Assembly: GCF_018320785.1 (NCBI RefSeq)
Contig: NC_054878.1
Span: forward strand, 44,222,429-44,286,428
Source of the DNA: Cheilinus undulatus
Taxonomy: Eukaryota; Chordata; Actinopteri; Labriformes; Labridae
DNA length: 64,000 nucleotides
Reading direction: 5' to 3'
The translations under genes were made by a program, and so were the position numbers. Positions 33,401-45,593 of the stretch are shown here, one piece after another. The notes beneath the pieces were generated by a model. That model searched no databases. It was given only the letters and a program-made list of their open reading frames with translations, and was not told the DNA's origin. Each line of letters begins with the position of its first letter. Position 1 is the first letter of the stretch.

Positions 33401-36400
33401 GGCATGAACCTGCTGTGTTTGCTGCAGCCGCTCGTCTTCACACACACTGATAACACACATTCAGCCCGCAGAGACACAAACTCAGCCAGCTGTGTGTCTG
33501 AGAACAAAAACGAAGAACCCTAGCTCAGAGCGAGTTAAATACCACTCTGGACTCTGGTTTTAAATCTGCTGCAGTCTGCAGAGAGACGTTGGACTGTCTG
33601 AGGGAGAAACTTTTCTGTGGTCGTAGTCATTCCTCCCTGGATTTATTCCACAAAATGTCTGAGTAGTAAAATCAACCGTCTCCATGTGGTGAAACCTGTG
33701 ATTGTCCATTTCAGCCTTTAGGTTTAGTCAGGCCAGCATCTCTCTGCAGTCTAAGTGATCTAAAATAAGTCCACTTCTGCTCCTGAAAGTCTCATTTCAC
33801 TTTAGAAGACTCGGAGACAGCTCAGCAGACAAGTCAGAAGTCATCTAAACCTTGAGAGATTGAACATACTTCTGTGTAACAGTGCTGTGTAAGATCCTGG
33901 CACTGCTGGCTTTACACCTAAGAGGTCTATCATAGACCGCATCCTGGCACTTTGGTTCCTCACTGAGGACTTTTGGGAGTTAAGTAGAGTTTTGAGGCCC
34001 ATGCTGACATCTGGGAGGTGTTTGAAGAGCAATACCTGGTTAAAAATGGGATAAAGCTGCAATTATGGGACAGAAGGTGCAAAAATGGGCAAAATAATGG
34101 CGAAAAACGGTTAAAAAAAGTGGCAAAAATGGGCAGCTCAAGATGTGAAAGTGGTTAAAGAGTAGCAAAAATTGGCTTAAAGGAGCAAAAAATGGGTTTA
34201 ATGTGGAAACAGCACCATTGCTGGAAACAGTGATGAAAAGGGGTTAAAAAGTGGCACTTATAAATACTCTGAACAGAACCCAGTTAAACCTTTACACACT
34301 TTACAGCTCCAAAATGAGGACACTGCTAGCCAGGATGCTAGCACCAATGCTACTGATTCAACACACATACATTGAAATCATCAGTAAATCACAACTGGTG
34401 ACAGTTGTGTGGGCAGGCATGGCCAGGCTGGACTCTCTCCTGATAACTTCTCCTCAGTTCCTTTTTTGGGTTTTGTTGTTAGACTGTGTGTCTATGCTGA
34501 TGTCCCTCGAGAGAGAGCGGGGATGGGAAGGTCAGCTGCTTGATACGGGAATAGCAGTCGCGCTTCTATGGGTGCCGGGTGTGTAGTGAAGGGACCAGGT
34601 GGAAGGATACCTGGAGGCAATGATGGCGATGGCCATCAGGAGGTCAGAGTAGGACAGGACCAGGGCTCCCATGCCTGACCTGACCTGATTTTATTTTGTT
34701 TTCAATCCTTAACAAGTTCCTTTTTCCATAGTATAGTTTATTTCGCTATTATTAATCTGTACATAGTTCTTAGTTTGATCTCAAAATTAAAGCAGGCCTG
34801 TATCAGTCAAAAAAATTAAACAAAACCAGTTTTAGACTCAAACAGTGGGATTTAAACATGCAACAAGAATGTGAGATTAATGCTGATAAACTACATAAAT
34901 TCTGAGGTTAACCAGAATAATACAGAAATATCTAACAGGCCTGACTGTATCACATGATATGGTATCATATTGTACTATATTGTATCCCATCATATCAGAT
35001 TGAATTGTGGAATCACATCCCTGTCATATGTCATCATAATATGATTGTATGGTATGATAAATTCAATCATACTAGAGCTGGCACACAGTGTGGTATGGCT
35101 GTAGGCCATCATTAATCATTAACCTTTTTAGTTTCTCTCTTATCGAGGCTAATGTGACCTGATAAATCTAAAACCCCACCTTCGAACGAAAAGTATTTTC
35201 ACCAAAATTTTATGTCGGCCCATGAGGGCAACAGGATAATCTGTAAAAGACAAAACATTTATTTATCTATTTTTATCTTGTATCTGTTTATTTATTTATT
35301 TAGATTTTATGTAATTACTGGTCAGTCCTGGGATTGACTGGCGACTAGTCCAGAGTGTATCCCGCCTCTCCCACAATGACTGCTGGGATGGGTTTCAGAT
35401 CCCCTGTGACCCCGAATGGGACAAGTGATGTAGAAAAGACGTATGGATTAAAAAAAAAAACTTAAAAAAAAACCAAACTAAATTACCCCAAAGTTTTAAG
35501 ACACTGAGAATAATGTCCCTTTGAAATTATCCCCAAATGTCCTTAAATATTCTAAAAAGGTTTCAGTAAATTTTTCTGAAAAAAGCATTCAAATATACGA
35601 AAAAATTTCCCCAAAATCCTTTGGAAATTTCATCACGAATTTCAAGACAACTTAAAAAAAATATGAATCAATTCCCCATTACATGAAAATTTCAAAAGAA
35701 ATTCCCCATCCACATCTCCACTCAAATTCCCCAATTTTCTAAATAAATTCTTAAAATTCCCATGAAAGTACCAAAAAAAACCCCTGAAAATTTCAAAGCA
35801 CACTGCATGTATGCAGGGTCTTAAGAAGTTAATCTGATCATATTAAATTATTGATTGTATCATCATGTCAAATCCTTTTATCTCATTAGTGAAGAGCAGA
35901 TCTGAGCCTCCCTTTAGCTGTTTGTTTTGTACATTTGAACTTTGTATCTCTTTTTGACGGATGAAATCACTGAAGCTTGTGTGTTTGTGTTTCAGGTTGG
36001 CGACAGAGACGACTCAAACCTTTACATCAGCACCAAACTGAAGGCAGCGGCTGAGGTCAGAATCATTAAACCATGGTGACGATGTTAGAGAGAAAGCATT
36101 AGACTCTTTCTGGACCTAATCTAAGCTCCAAACTAAAACAGCTTTGATTGAATACATCTCAGCAGCATGTGTATTAATTTGGTGGAGGGACACATGAGGA
36201 ACCACTGATAAACAATCGAACACTCTCTCCTCATCACAGCTCCAAACGTAGATTCACCCACCACATGAATAGTTCTAACAAACACCCATACATCCTCTAT
36301 TGTTTTTTGTTTTGATGTGTAATTAATGTGTAAAAGCTGTCATCACTGTGTCATGGTGTCATCTGCAGATTGGAATTGAAGCGAAACACGTGCGACTGCC

Positions 36401-39260
36401 GAACACGGCCACACAGGACGAGGTGAGTGATATACCTGCAGGTAGAGCTGCTGAAGGTGTGACACCTGCCAAAGTGACCTGTAGAGTTGCTTGTAGTGTT
36501 CTTTTGTCTTCATGGTGTAATGTTAGCCATGAATACTGATTAACAGTGACTGGACCTTCACAGGTGTCTTTATTCTACAATCATCTGAATCATCATTCAC
36601 TGTGCACCTTTAATAGGCACCATCTCGTTTCTAGCAGCACCTCTGTCTCTGGTCTCCCAGTTGTTCCAGGTGTAGGAGTGATTTACTTCCTGTGTGTCTG
36701 TCCAGGTGTTGCGGAGCATCATGGCGGTCAACGATGACCAGTCCGTCCACGGTCTGATTGTCCAGCTTCCTCTGGACTCTGTGAACACCATGGACTCTGA
36801 ACTTGTCACCAACGCCGTCTCTCCAGAGAAGGACGTGGACGGGTGAGTCTTGGCAGGCTGGGCCCGAGGGGGGTAAGTCTTCTTCTTTGGTTTAATGACT
36901 GTGTTTCTGTGTAGTCTGAGCTGCATCAATGCAGGGAAGCTGTCCCGAGGCGATCTGAAGAACTGCTTCATCCCCTGTACCCCAAACGGCTGCATGGAGC
37001 TCATCAGGCAGACAGGTCATCCACGTTTCTGCTGTTTATTTCTGATCTCTCAGCTTTTAGAAGATTTTACAACTGTTCATTTTTGAAGATTCATTTTTTT
37101 TCCATTATTATCAAGATGCTGGCTGGCTTGGTAAAAAATATTTACGTAATGATTCTCTAAAGTATTAATGAGGGATTTAAATGGGGAATTTACTTCAGAG
37201 GCAGAAATAGCCATGGTTGAGCTCTTTCTTTTTAGTTACCTAGAGCATCATGGGAACTGTAGTATATAAAGGCAGTCCTCTTAATAAGAGTGAATAACTA
37301 ATCAAACAATAATAGACACCTTCATTGTGCAGGTGTGTCTGTGGCGGGGAAACATGCCGTTGTGATTGGTCGCAGTAAGATCGTCGGCGCACCGATGCAC
37401 GACCTGCTGCTGTGGAGCCATGCCACGGTGACCACGTGTCACTCAAAGACAGCAGACCTACCTGAACAGGTGACGACACTCACCACAAGGAGTATAGATT
37501 TATGAATAAAACCCCTTCTTATATGTGATGATGCGTTTCCTGTGGACAGGTGGGGCGGGCTGACATCCTGGTGGTGGGAGCTGGTCGACCAGAGATGGTG
37601 AGAGGAGAGTGGGTGAAGAAGGGAGCTGTGGTCATCGACTGTGGAATCAATTACATCACAGGTACACGCCACAAAATACACGCCTCATTTAAGTCATAGG
37701 GAAAATAATAGTTATTATTTTAGTTATTGTTTTTATAATTATGACGATGATCATGATCATTATTATTATATTCTAATTATCACTTAATATTCATATTATT
37801 AATATTTTCATTGTTATCCTAAATATATCAGTCATTATCATTAATATGGTCTAATTTACATAATAATATTGATAACATAATGATGATTATTATTCTTACT
37901 ATTTTCATTATTATTTTACAATTATTATTTTATAATTACTTTAATTGTCATTATCATTGTTGCTATAATTTTTCATTTTCATCATCCTTATTTTATAATA
38001 ATTGTTATTATGACAATTAATACAATTATCATCTTTTTTTAATTACTATTATTATTATTATTATTTTCATTATTATTATTATTATTTGCATTTTTTATTT
38101 TAAATATCAGTATTATAACTGTGATTAGAATTATTTCTAGTATTTTTATTCTTATTGCTATTAGTATTATTATTAATAATAATACATATTTCCATTATTA
38201 ATAATTCATTATTAAGTGATAGCATTGATATTTAATTCACTATTTTGTGAGCAAATGACTGTGTGCTGTAAGAGTGAAAATACTGGTCAAATTGATAATG
38301 GTAGGTGGTAACAACACTGCAGTTTTATCAGAAATGTCAAGCCCAGACTTTCCAGTGATCAGGATCACACCCTTCCCCCCAAATAAGTCTCCTATAAATA
38401 GTTTGATTTTGATACTTACACTTTAGTATTTAAAACATAAAAGGAGATCAAAACAGTTTGTTTCATAATCCCATCAGATGTGATGTGGTTCATCTTTATT
38501 ATCTTTATAATAAACTTTACAAGATTCTCCGTCTCCATTATCATTTAGTTGATCATAGCGGGCTTTTCAGACTCCATCATCATTTGACTGATCTAGATGT
38601 GGTTATAGACTTCATCATCATTAAAGTGATCTTAACGAGATGTTCAGTCTAAATAATCTTTGAAGTGAAGCGACCTTAATGAGGTTACTAGACTCCTTCA
38701 TCGTTAAAGTAATTTTAACAAGATTTTTAGAGTCCATCAGAGAATTAAAAAGATTTCTATGTTTGGCCAAAGTGATTTAAAAAGTTTTTTTTTTAAACCT
38801 TAATGTGTCCATGTGACCTCGGTGTCGTCCTTTCTGTCAGATGAGACGAAGGCGAGTGGGAAACGGGTTGTCGGAGACGTCCACTATGCCTCAGCCTATC
38901 AGAGAGCAGGATTTGTCACACCAGTTCCAGGAGGAGTGGGGCCAATGACGGTGGCCATGCTCATGGAGGTGACTGCATAATCATATTTATTGATTAACTG
39001 TTATCTTTGTAAAGGTCTGACAGGGTTGATGGATTAATGCTGATGTGATTCAGGTCCAAAAACAACGAGTTTCTGCAACCTTCATTGTCAGACGACTAAA
39101 AACTAAACAAACTCAAGCTCATTTGTTATTTCTTTTTCTTCCAAACTTTATTGATCCAGTGAGATAATTTTAGTTGGTTTCACCTTAAATGCTGTTTTTG
39201 TTTCAGAACACGGTGCAGAGCGCTCAGCGTTTCCTCCTGAAGAATCAGCCGAGGAGGTGA
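30484..39260 (+). CDS. mthfd1: MTHFD1-type methylene-THF dehydrogenase/cyclohydrolase, synthetase domain absent
   Basis: Bifunctional folate enzyme: oxidises 5,10-methylene-THF to methenyl-THF, then hydrolyses it to 10-formyl-THF. Ten coding exons: 30484-30584, 30656-30740, 35996-36055, 36369-36422, 36706-36842, 36915-37015, 37333-37469, 37550-37661, 38841-38968, 39207-39260. All are GT-AG and they sum to 322 codons plus stop. Against human MTHFD1 the alignment keeps a constant offset of 20 residues: Y72 and K76 (human Y52, K56), Q120, D145 in PEKDVDG, R193 in GRSKIVG and S217 in TTCHSKT, the pair contacting the NADP 2'-phosphate. [10 protein letters not shown] is intact. The extra N-terminus [20 protein letters not shown] has arginines and no acids, like a mitochondrial presequence. 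Translation stops at NQPRR, where MTHFD1 would enter its formyl-THF synthetase domain; none is seen before zbtb25. Either a D/C-only mthfd1 paralog or a truncated gene. Closer to MTHFD1 than to MTHFD2 (LLLW, SKT). Confidence 0.88.
30790..30910. repeat. Short T-rich minisatellite in the folate gene intron
   Basis: CATTTTTGCCACTTTACACC-like units, same family as at 6120-6665. A TTATTA-rich stretch follows to about 30970. Confidence 0.55.
31425..31612 (+). mobile_element. tRNA-derived SINE in intron 2
   Basis: GGTGAAGCGAGCACCCATGG (A-box region) and GGGTCGATTCCTGGTC (B box) are followed by a body with TTTCCTGTCTATCTTCAGCT and a tail TCAATTAAGGGCAAAAAGCC. This is a common fish SINE organisation. 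Confidence 0.7.
31613..34060. other. Intron of the folate gene, nothing else recognised
   Basis: No exon, RNA gene or clear transposon boundary visible. Short open frames such as 32824-33090 lack domain or splice support. Confidence 0.4.
34061..34400 (-). mobile_element. hAT-like fragment with minisatellite (same family as 5876-6841)
   Basis: Minus-strand copy of the T-rich minisatellite (GTGGCAAAAATGGGC units). It is followed by CTAGCACCAATGCTACTGAT, which also occurs (complement) near 6013-6040 and at 53725-53765. Confidence 0.6.
34401..34690 (+). mobile_element. LINE tail fragment
   Basis: Degraded text resembling the 3' coding end of the LINE copies at 150-1030 and 4785-5600, including GGAAGGATACCTGGAG and GATGGCCATCAGGAGG, which also occur near 900-965. 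Confidence 0.55.
35325..35445 (+). mobile_element. SINE 3' end fragment
   Basis: GATTGACTGGCGACTAGTCC and CTGGGATGGGTTTCAGATCC match the 3' half of the SINE at 47190-47466. A poly-A run follows. Confidence 0.65.
37690..38220. repeat. AT-rich ATT/ATC low-complexity tract
   Basis: Long irregular run of TTATTA/ATTATC words with a purer (ATT)n core at about 38045-38090, within the intron between coding exons 8 and 9. Confidence 0.8.
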
Positions 39261-39500
39261 AACTCTCAGACTGCTGCTCCTCTTTACTCTCTGTAGATCA
39301 GTTTCCTCTCAGTCTGACAGCTTCAACCTCCAAACAAACCCTCCGGATTGAAGTCCAATCATGACTCCTGTTCTCCTCCTTCAGATCCGACTTTTTCACC
39401 ATGATTTTTTAGAAGTTCAAACTCCGCTGTTTTATTTGGAGTTCATTCTCCATGGATCAGTTGTGAAAACAGCTTTGAATTAAAGCAAAGAAGATTTTTA
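39261..39500 (+). promoter_or_regulatory. 3' UTR and possible polyadenylation signal of the folate gene
   Basis: ATTAAA at 39479-39484 lies about 220 bases after the stop. A further AATAAA occurs near 39634. The stop codon itself lies within AGGAG-GTGAAA, which could also act as a weak splice donor. Confidence 0.4.
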
Positions 39501-42500
39501 TGAAAACTTTAAAAGCTGTTACATTGTTGTTGTTGTTTTTTTTTAATTTCTCCCTAAAATATTTTCTTTTTTTTTCACTCTAACAGCTCTTTAAAATTTT
39601 ATTTCAAAACATTAAGTTTCTTTTGAGATATCAGAATAAACAGATTAGTTTAGAGGTATAAAGTCAGTAAATCCAAAACAGATAAACATAAATGTTGTGT
39701 ATAACTCCACTCAACTCAACTCAAGCACTTTAAAAACAACCACAGCCGAAACAAAGTGTTGTAAATAGACAACACGACGCAGGGATAAAACAATTAAAAC
39801 AATTAATAGGGATAAACACAAAAATAATTGTTTCACTGTTTTGAAAAACAATTTAAGAACAACAAAACAATAACTAAAAAAAAAACATAAAACACTGAAA
39901 CAAGAGCAGAGTCTCATGTGGGGTTGAAAGCCAAGGACTAAAAATGGGTTTAAGATGAGTTTTAAAGATGGACAATGAACTAATGCTTAGTTTGCTGTTC
40001 CTTTTTTCCCACATTCTCTTCATTAAACGACTTTATTGTTTACATATTTCTGGTCACAGTTTTGCTGGCTAAGCTAGCAACAAGCTAGCGTGACCCTTAA
40101 AGAGACTGAATGCAGCTACACAGGTTTAAATCATGTTTATGAATGGTCAGAGAGCTCTGACGTTGGATTGTCTGAGAGCAGAAATGCAGTGCACAAGAAG
40201 TGGCCTGATCAATGTATCATTGATTATTGAAAAAAAAATCATAGATCTGCACATGTGGAATCATGTTTGATAATGATAATTATAAAAAAAATCAATGTAT
40301 TTAAACAGAATCTTTTTTAAGGATCAATAAATTTTGAATTCTTTGATGTATCCTGTGTATTATTGTTTTTCTTTTAAAAAAAATTGTCTTTATTGTGAAA
40401 TTTGACTCATTTACATACATAAAATTAGAGGACAAAAATAATCCCTAAAGTTTAAATATTCATTTTGATTAAATATTTCTGAGACGATACCAGCCTGCTG
40501 TGACAGGTTATATTCATAAAGACCGCTGCACTTGGATCTCTGCTGCCACCTGCTGGACATCTGTAACTGCAGCGAATTCACAGGTGTAATTTCTCTGTAC
40601 ATATCTGCCTAAAAAAGCACCATTCATCAGGCAAAATAAAACCTCAGCTTCTCCTGAAAGTGTCCACATTCAAATAAATTATTTTTAATCAGTTCCGTCA
40701 AAGGTAATAAACATCAGTCTGCTTTTTTGCCACTAGGCATCCATCTTTTGCATCATTTTGCAATTATTAATGTTTCCATTAATGTTTCTGCCATCCTGGC
40801 ATTACTTTCCAAATGGTTTAGTTCAATGTGCCCATCTGTATTTTTACCATCAACATTAAAAAGGTAATTCTGTTTTATATATTTTACTATAGCATAAATA
40901 AGTAAAATTGTTTTGCTCTAATCAGAGTAGTTATGATTCTGGTTAAAAAAAGAATTATCACAGCTTTCCTTTACAGTAGATCATGGTTTTGCCTCTGAAG
41001 GTGTTCTGTATGATTTGTGGCTTTGGGACTCAAGCAAACCGTGGTGTGAGAGCCATTATCCACAAAAGGAGAACACTTCGAACAGCGTTGAACCTTCCCA
41101 GGAGAGTAATTTGTGTTTTTTTAGAGGAAAAAAAGGTTGAATTTAAATAACCATGGTATCAGCTCAGACTCAGCTGTGATCTATTTGGTGGAAAAACAAA
41201 CATTTATTTACAAAACTTTATTGTTCCATCAATGAAAAACAAACATTTATGTACAAAACATGAGACACTTAACTTCCTGTTTGGATTTTTTCCTTTTTTT
41301 TTTTTTTTTTACAGTGAAACACAGAATGACAGCTGTCAATCAATCACCCAACAATCAAAATCAAAATGACTGCTGACGACACAGAGCTCTTATTTAAAGG
41401 AGCAGACCGCTGTTTTTCAGTGAGCTGGTTACCAGTGGTTATTTTCATGATCCTTTATTGGTTTACTGTGGGGCTTTAGCTTAGCTTCTCCAAACAGAGA
41501 GCACATTATCGTCTGCATGTTGTATGTTCATGACAAGGAATGGCTCAAAGAACCACAACTCAAAAAAAAACATGAATTATCCCTTTAATTACAGTTTGTT
41601 ATTCCCGTGTTTGGTTCTTTTTTGAAAATGTTAAAGCTGATTTTTTTTTTTTTGTCAGAAACTCCTCACAAAGAAATCCAACTAAAGGTAGAGCACTTCA
41701 AAACAGCGGTTTGGTCCTTTAAGGTTTTCTTTTTTTTAACTGAGCTCAGAGAAATCAAAACATGAAGCATCAAATGTTCAGGTTCTTCTTAGTTCTACAA
41801 AAAGAACGTTTTGGTGTAAAAACAGCTGGTGGGCGGATTCTCTTCTTCTCTCAGATTGTCCTGAAGCTCAGTTTTACTGATGACACAAACCAACAATCGA
41901 ACGCATCACGAAGGCACTGCTGCTGCTTTCATCACTTCCTGTTTCTGTCCATACGGTCCGTCACATTAAAGGAACAGTCTGCCATTGTCACACTTGTTCC
42001 ACCTCACAGCCCGAGGCGTTCACTGTCCGCTGGTGAGCGTGGAAGATTAAGATTTGACAGTTTGGCCTCTGCAGACGTTTCCTCATAAATACATGGGAAC
42101 TAAAATGATCAGCTGTGATCAGAAAGAGACATGACTTAATTAGTCTATTATTGATTAATCACCTGATCATACCAATTTAACGATTGATCATGTTGTCAAT
42201 AAAACATCAACCAGAACTTAAGAGGAACACTCGAAAGTCTTGTTTACATTCTCATAATCATTCAGTCCATCAATGCGGACAAAAAATCAAACAAAAAAAT
42301 CATTAAAATCTAAAAAACATAAAACAATTTATTGTCAAATTAGTTTCTGATTGATCTCCTGATGATTAATAATCATTAATCAAGTTAATCTTCATGAGCC
42401 AGAACAAAATAGACCTTTATGACTGAACCACGCACACAGACTCACACCTGCACAGGTACAGAACCATCAGACAGCAGCAGAGACACACAACAACGACACA

Positions 42501-42670
42501 AGCCTTCACACACCGCTCACACACATGGATATATACACACAAATGCTGCCTAGGCTATAAGTGTTCACAGAACGATATGTCTATGCAGCCGCCATCTTGG
42601 AGAGGGGTCCAGCCACAGCTCAAAATGCATAAAGCAAGTTGAGACCTCCTCTTTCAAGCGATCTCAGCTC
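39501..42670. other. No gene recognised; possible distal 3' UTR of zbtb25 at 41.2-42.1 kb
   Basis: No formyl-THF synthetase exon or other coding exon is visible. On the minus strand AATAAAG and AAATAAATG occur near 41195-41225, and 41300-42100 looks single-copy, so zbtb25 transcripts could extend this far; that is inference only. Confidence 0.3.
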
Positions 42671-42675
42671 ACTTA

Positions 42676-44464
42676 CAGTGCCTATAAAAGTATTTGCCCA
42701 CTGTATAGTATTCCTGAATGCCATTACACCATGAGGACAAAAGAACACTCCAAACAACTCAGAGAAAAGGTTGTTGAAAAGTGTAAGTCTGGGGATGGAA
42801 AGGCATAGAAAATCCCCCAGAGTTCAGTTAAATACTAGTACATCATCAAGCAAAGGAAGGAAACTGGCACATGTGTGAATCTGCCTAGATCAGACCGTCC
42901 TCATAAACTGAGTGAGCGTGCAAGAAGGAGACTAGTGAGAGAGGCCACCAAGACACCTACGACTACTCTGAAGGAGTTCCAAGCTTCAGCAGCTGAGATG
43001 GGAGAGACTCTGCAGACAACTGTTGGCTGGGTTCTTCACCAAAGCTTTATGGGAGAGTGGCAAAAGAAAGCCACTGTCGAAGAAAACTTAGATTAAATCT
43101 GGACTAGAGTTCACCAGAAGGCATGTGGGAGAGTCCATGGTCAAGAGGAATAAAGTTCTTTGGACTGATGAGACAAAAATGGAGCTTTTTGGCCATCATA
43201 CAAGACACCAAACACTGCACACCACTACAAACTAGGGGTGTAACGGTACAGAAAAATTTCAGTTCGGTACATACCTCCTTTTTGAAGTCACAGTTCAGTA
43301 CGTTTTCAGTACGGTAATTGAAGTGAATAAATATATCTTTTTTTCCTTTTTACATGACATTATATTTGGATAAATAGGCTGAATAAATTACATTTAAATT
43401 AGTAATAATGCTGCAACCTCCTTCCAAAAGTTCTTCAATGATTAAAAATATTAATAAATAAATATATTTTTGAATTACTAGGTTTTTTTAATTGATATAT
43501 TGACATATTTATACCCATTCTTTAAACACTCAAATTTCCTAGTCAACAGGACACTTTTATCTGGGAATACTGAGGCTGTTGCTGTCATTGGCTGTGGTTG
43601 TGTGATTGCCAGGACAGTGTGACAGTGAGTTGTTCTCTGGCTTTCTGTCTGTATGTGAGCTTCGTTCCACATGTATTCGTTCGGCACACGTCTGTACCAT
43701 ACCGAGGGGCCCGTACCGAATCGGTAGGGTACAGATACACGTACCTTTACACCCCTACTACAAACACACCATCCCCACTGTGAAGCACGGTGGTGGCAGC
43801 ATCATGCTGTGGGGATGCTTCTTGGTAGTTGGCCCTGGAAGGCTTGTAAAGGTAAAGCGTAAAATGAATCTGACAAGGTAAAGGTAAATCCTTGAGGACA
43901 ATCTTATTCAGACTGCAAGAAAATTACGGCTTGGGAGAAGATTTATGATCGAGTAAGATGTTGAATCAAAGCATAAAGAGAAAGCTACACAGAAATGGTT
44001 TAAAGACAACAAGGTGAGTCTTCTGGAATGGCCGAGTCAAAGTCCAGACATTATTCCATAGAGAATTTGTGGCTGGACTTGAAAATGGATGTTCATGCCT
44101 GATCCCCTGCAACCTGATAGAGCTTGAGCATTTTTGCAAAGAAGAATGGAGTAAAATTACAGAGTCCAGATCTTTGAGCCTGATTGAGACCTATCCACAC
44201 AGACTCAGAGCTGTCACTGCAGCCAAAGGTGACTCTACAAAATACTGGCTTATTGGGGGTGAATATTAATGCAGTCACTTATTTTATATTGCATATTCTT
44301 ATTTAATTGACATTACTTTGTAGATATCTTTTTTCACTTTGGCATTAAAGAGGGTTTTTTTGTATTTTTTGTCAAAAAAGCCAAATTATATTGACCAGGT
44401 TTGATTTATAAAATCAATAAAAGGTTTAAAAATCCAAGGGGATTAACACTTTCATAGGCACTTC
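42676..44464 (+). mobile_element. Tc1-like element copy B, nearly full length, split by a hAT MITE
   Basis: Starts CAGTGCCTATAAAAGT after TA and ends with the complement of AGTGCCTATGAAAGTG. Recognisable transposase pieces: [33 protein letters not shown] and KEEWSKITESR...AAKGDSTKYW. Stops and frameshifts abound. Without the 525-bp insertion at 43233-43757 the element would be about 1264 bp, the usual Tc1 size. Confidence 0.85.
43233..43757. mobile_element. hAT MITE (525 bp) with perfect 8-bp duplication
   Basis: Starts TAGGGGTGTAACGGTAC and its far end reads TAGGGGTGTAAAGGTAC on the minus strand. Flanked by CTACAAAC at 43225-43232 and 43758-43765. It sits inside Tc1 copy B, whose sister copy A has the uninterrupted sequence near 29625-29645. 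Confidence 0.93.
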
Positions 44465-45176
44465 AGTCACTATTATGCTATCATGGACCTAGATAATTAG
44501 CATGTCCTGAATCAGACATTTTTCTACCAAATACCAAATATTTTAACTGTGTAAGTGCGCAAAGTGTGTGCATTGAGACAAATGTATGGCACACTCTAAG
44601 CCGTCCAAGAATAATTTGTGGAACGATGGACCTTTGAACCCTCAGTGAATGACATATTGGTGACATAGCAGATATGCTACTGTTAGCATGCTAGCAACTT
44701 CTAGCTAGCTTATGTGTTACTAGTAATATCAGCACATTAAGTTTTTCTTTTAGTGAAGAAAGTTAAAATAAAATACAAGTTAAACTAATTTAACAGTGAG
44801 TGAAAATGGCCATCAAATTTCAGTGATAATCACCCAGTGTCTATTAATTTGCTCTTAAAGGTGCAGTGTGAAACATTTAGCCTAAAAGCATTTAACAAAG
44901 CAAACCTGGTTAAAAAATGGAACATAATATTACAAGGCAGGCCTGTCTAAATTATCGTCTAATCACCCAGATATATAAAAACTGTTTTATCTTTATGAAC
45001 TTAGAGTAAGCCATTCATTCATACATGGGGAGGAGCAGCTCCATGGACTCTGCAATCTTGGATTTTTGCATCTTGCATGCTTCTACAGTACAGAAGGGAC
45101 CAAATAATAGCAAAATGTTATTTTTATTCAGATGATTATACACAAACTAAGACAGGCCAACCTATTAAAAAAGACA

Positions 45177-45182
45177 TTTATT
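45177..45182 (-). terminator. Candidate polyadenylation signal of zbtb25
   Basis: AATAAA on the minus strand, about 405 bases after the zbtb25 stop codon. Confidence 0.35.
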
Positions 45183-45346
45183 GGGTGATTGGCACTGAAA
45201 TGGGACAACTACTTTTACTGTTTTCCTGGTTAAATAAATTTTAAAAAATAAATACAATTTGAGTGATAATCAACCATGCCTACCCCTCTCCAAGATGGCA
45301 GCTGTGTAGCCACGTCAGAAACCCAAAGGCAGCATTTATGTGTTTA

Positions 45347-45521
45347 TGCTGCGTTCCATTATACTCGGAACTCGGATAAATCCGACCTCCAGTCGGAATA
45401 ACGTGATAGCAAAATGGCGTTGCACACCGTGAGAGGTAAACAGAGTTGAAACACATTTACCTCGGAAGCCGGAATTTCCGACTCAGATCTTTCCGAGTTC
45501 CAAGTACAATCGAACGCAGCA
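45347..45521. mobile_element. PIF/Harbinger-type MITE (175 bp) in the zbtb25 3' UTR
   Basis: Inverted ends TGCTGCGTTCCATTATACTC and (minus strand) TGCTGCGTTCGATTGTACTT run into GGAACTCGGA on both sides. Flanked by TTA at 45344-45346 and 45522-45524, the 3-bp duplication of PIF/Harbinger elements. It begins 66 bases downstream of the stop codon of zbtb25. Confidence 0.8.
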
Positions 45522-45542
45522 TTATATCTATGAGTCAGACTC

Positions 45543-45593
45543 CTCTGATGACGTCATCCCTCTGACGACATCACTCCTCTGATGATGTCACTC
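45543..45593. repeat. Three 17-bp tandem units across the zbtb25 stop
   Basis: CTCTGATGACGTCATCC, CTCTGACGACATCACTC and CTCTGATGATGTCACTC lie head to tail. The last unit spans the stop codon. The first contains the palindrome TGACGTCA, a CRE/ATF core. Confidence 0.65.

Noticed and set aside
39261..45580. Formyl-THF synthetase exons downstream of the D/C domain
   Set aside because: I looked for coding of the conserved ATP-binding GEGKST-type and GGAAGGG-type segments on the plus strand and saw none before zbtb25.
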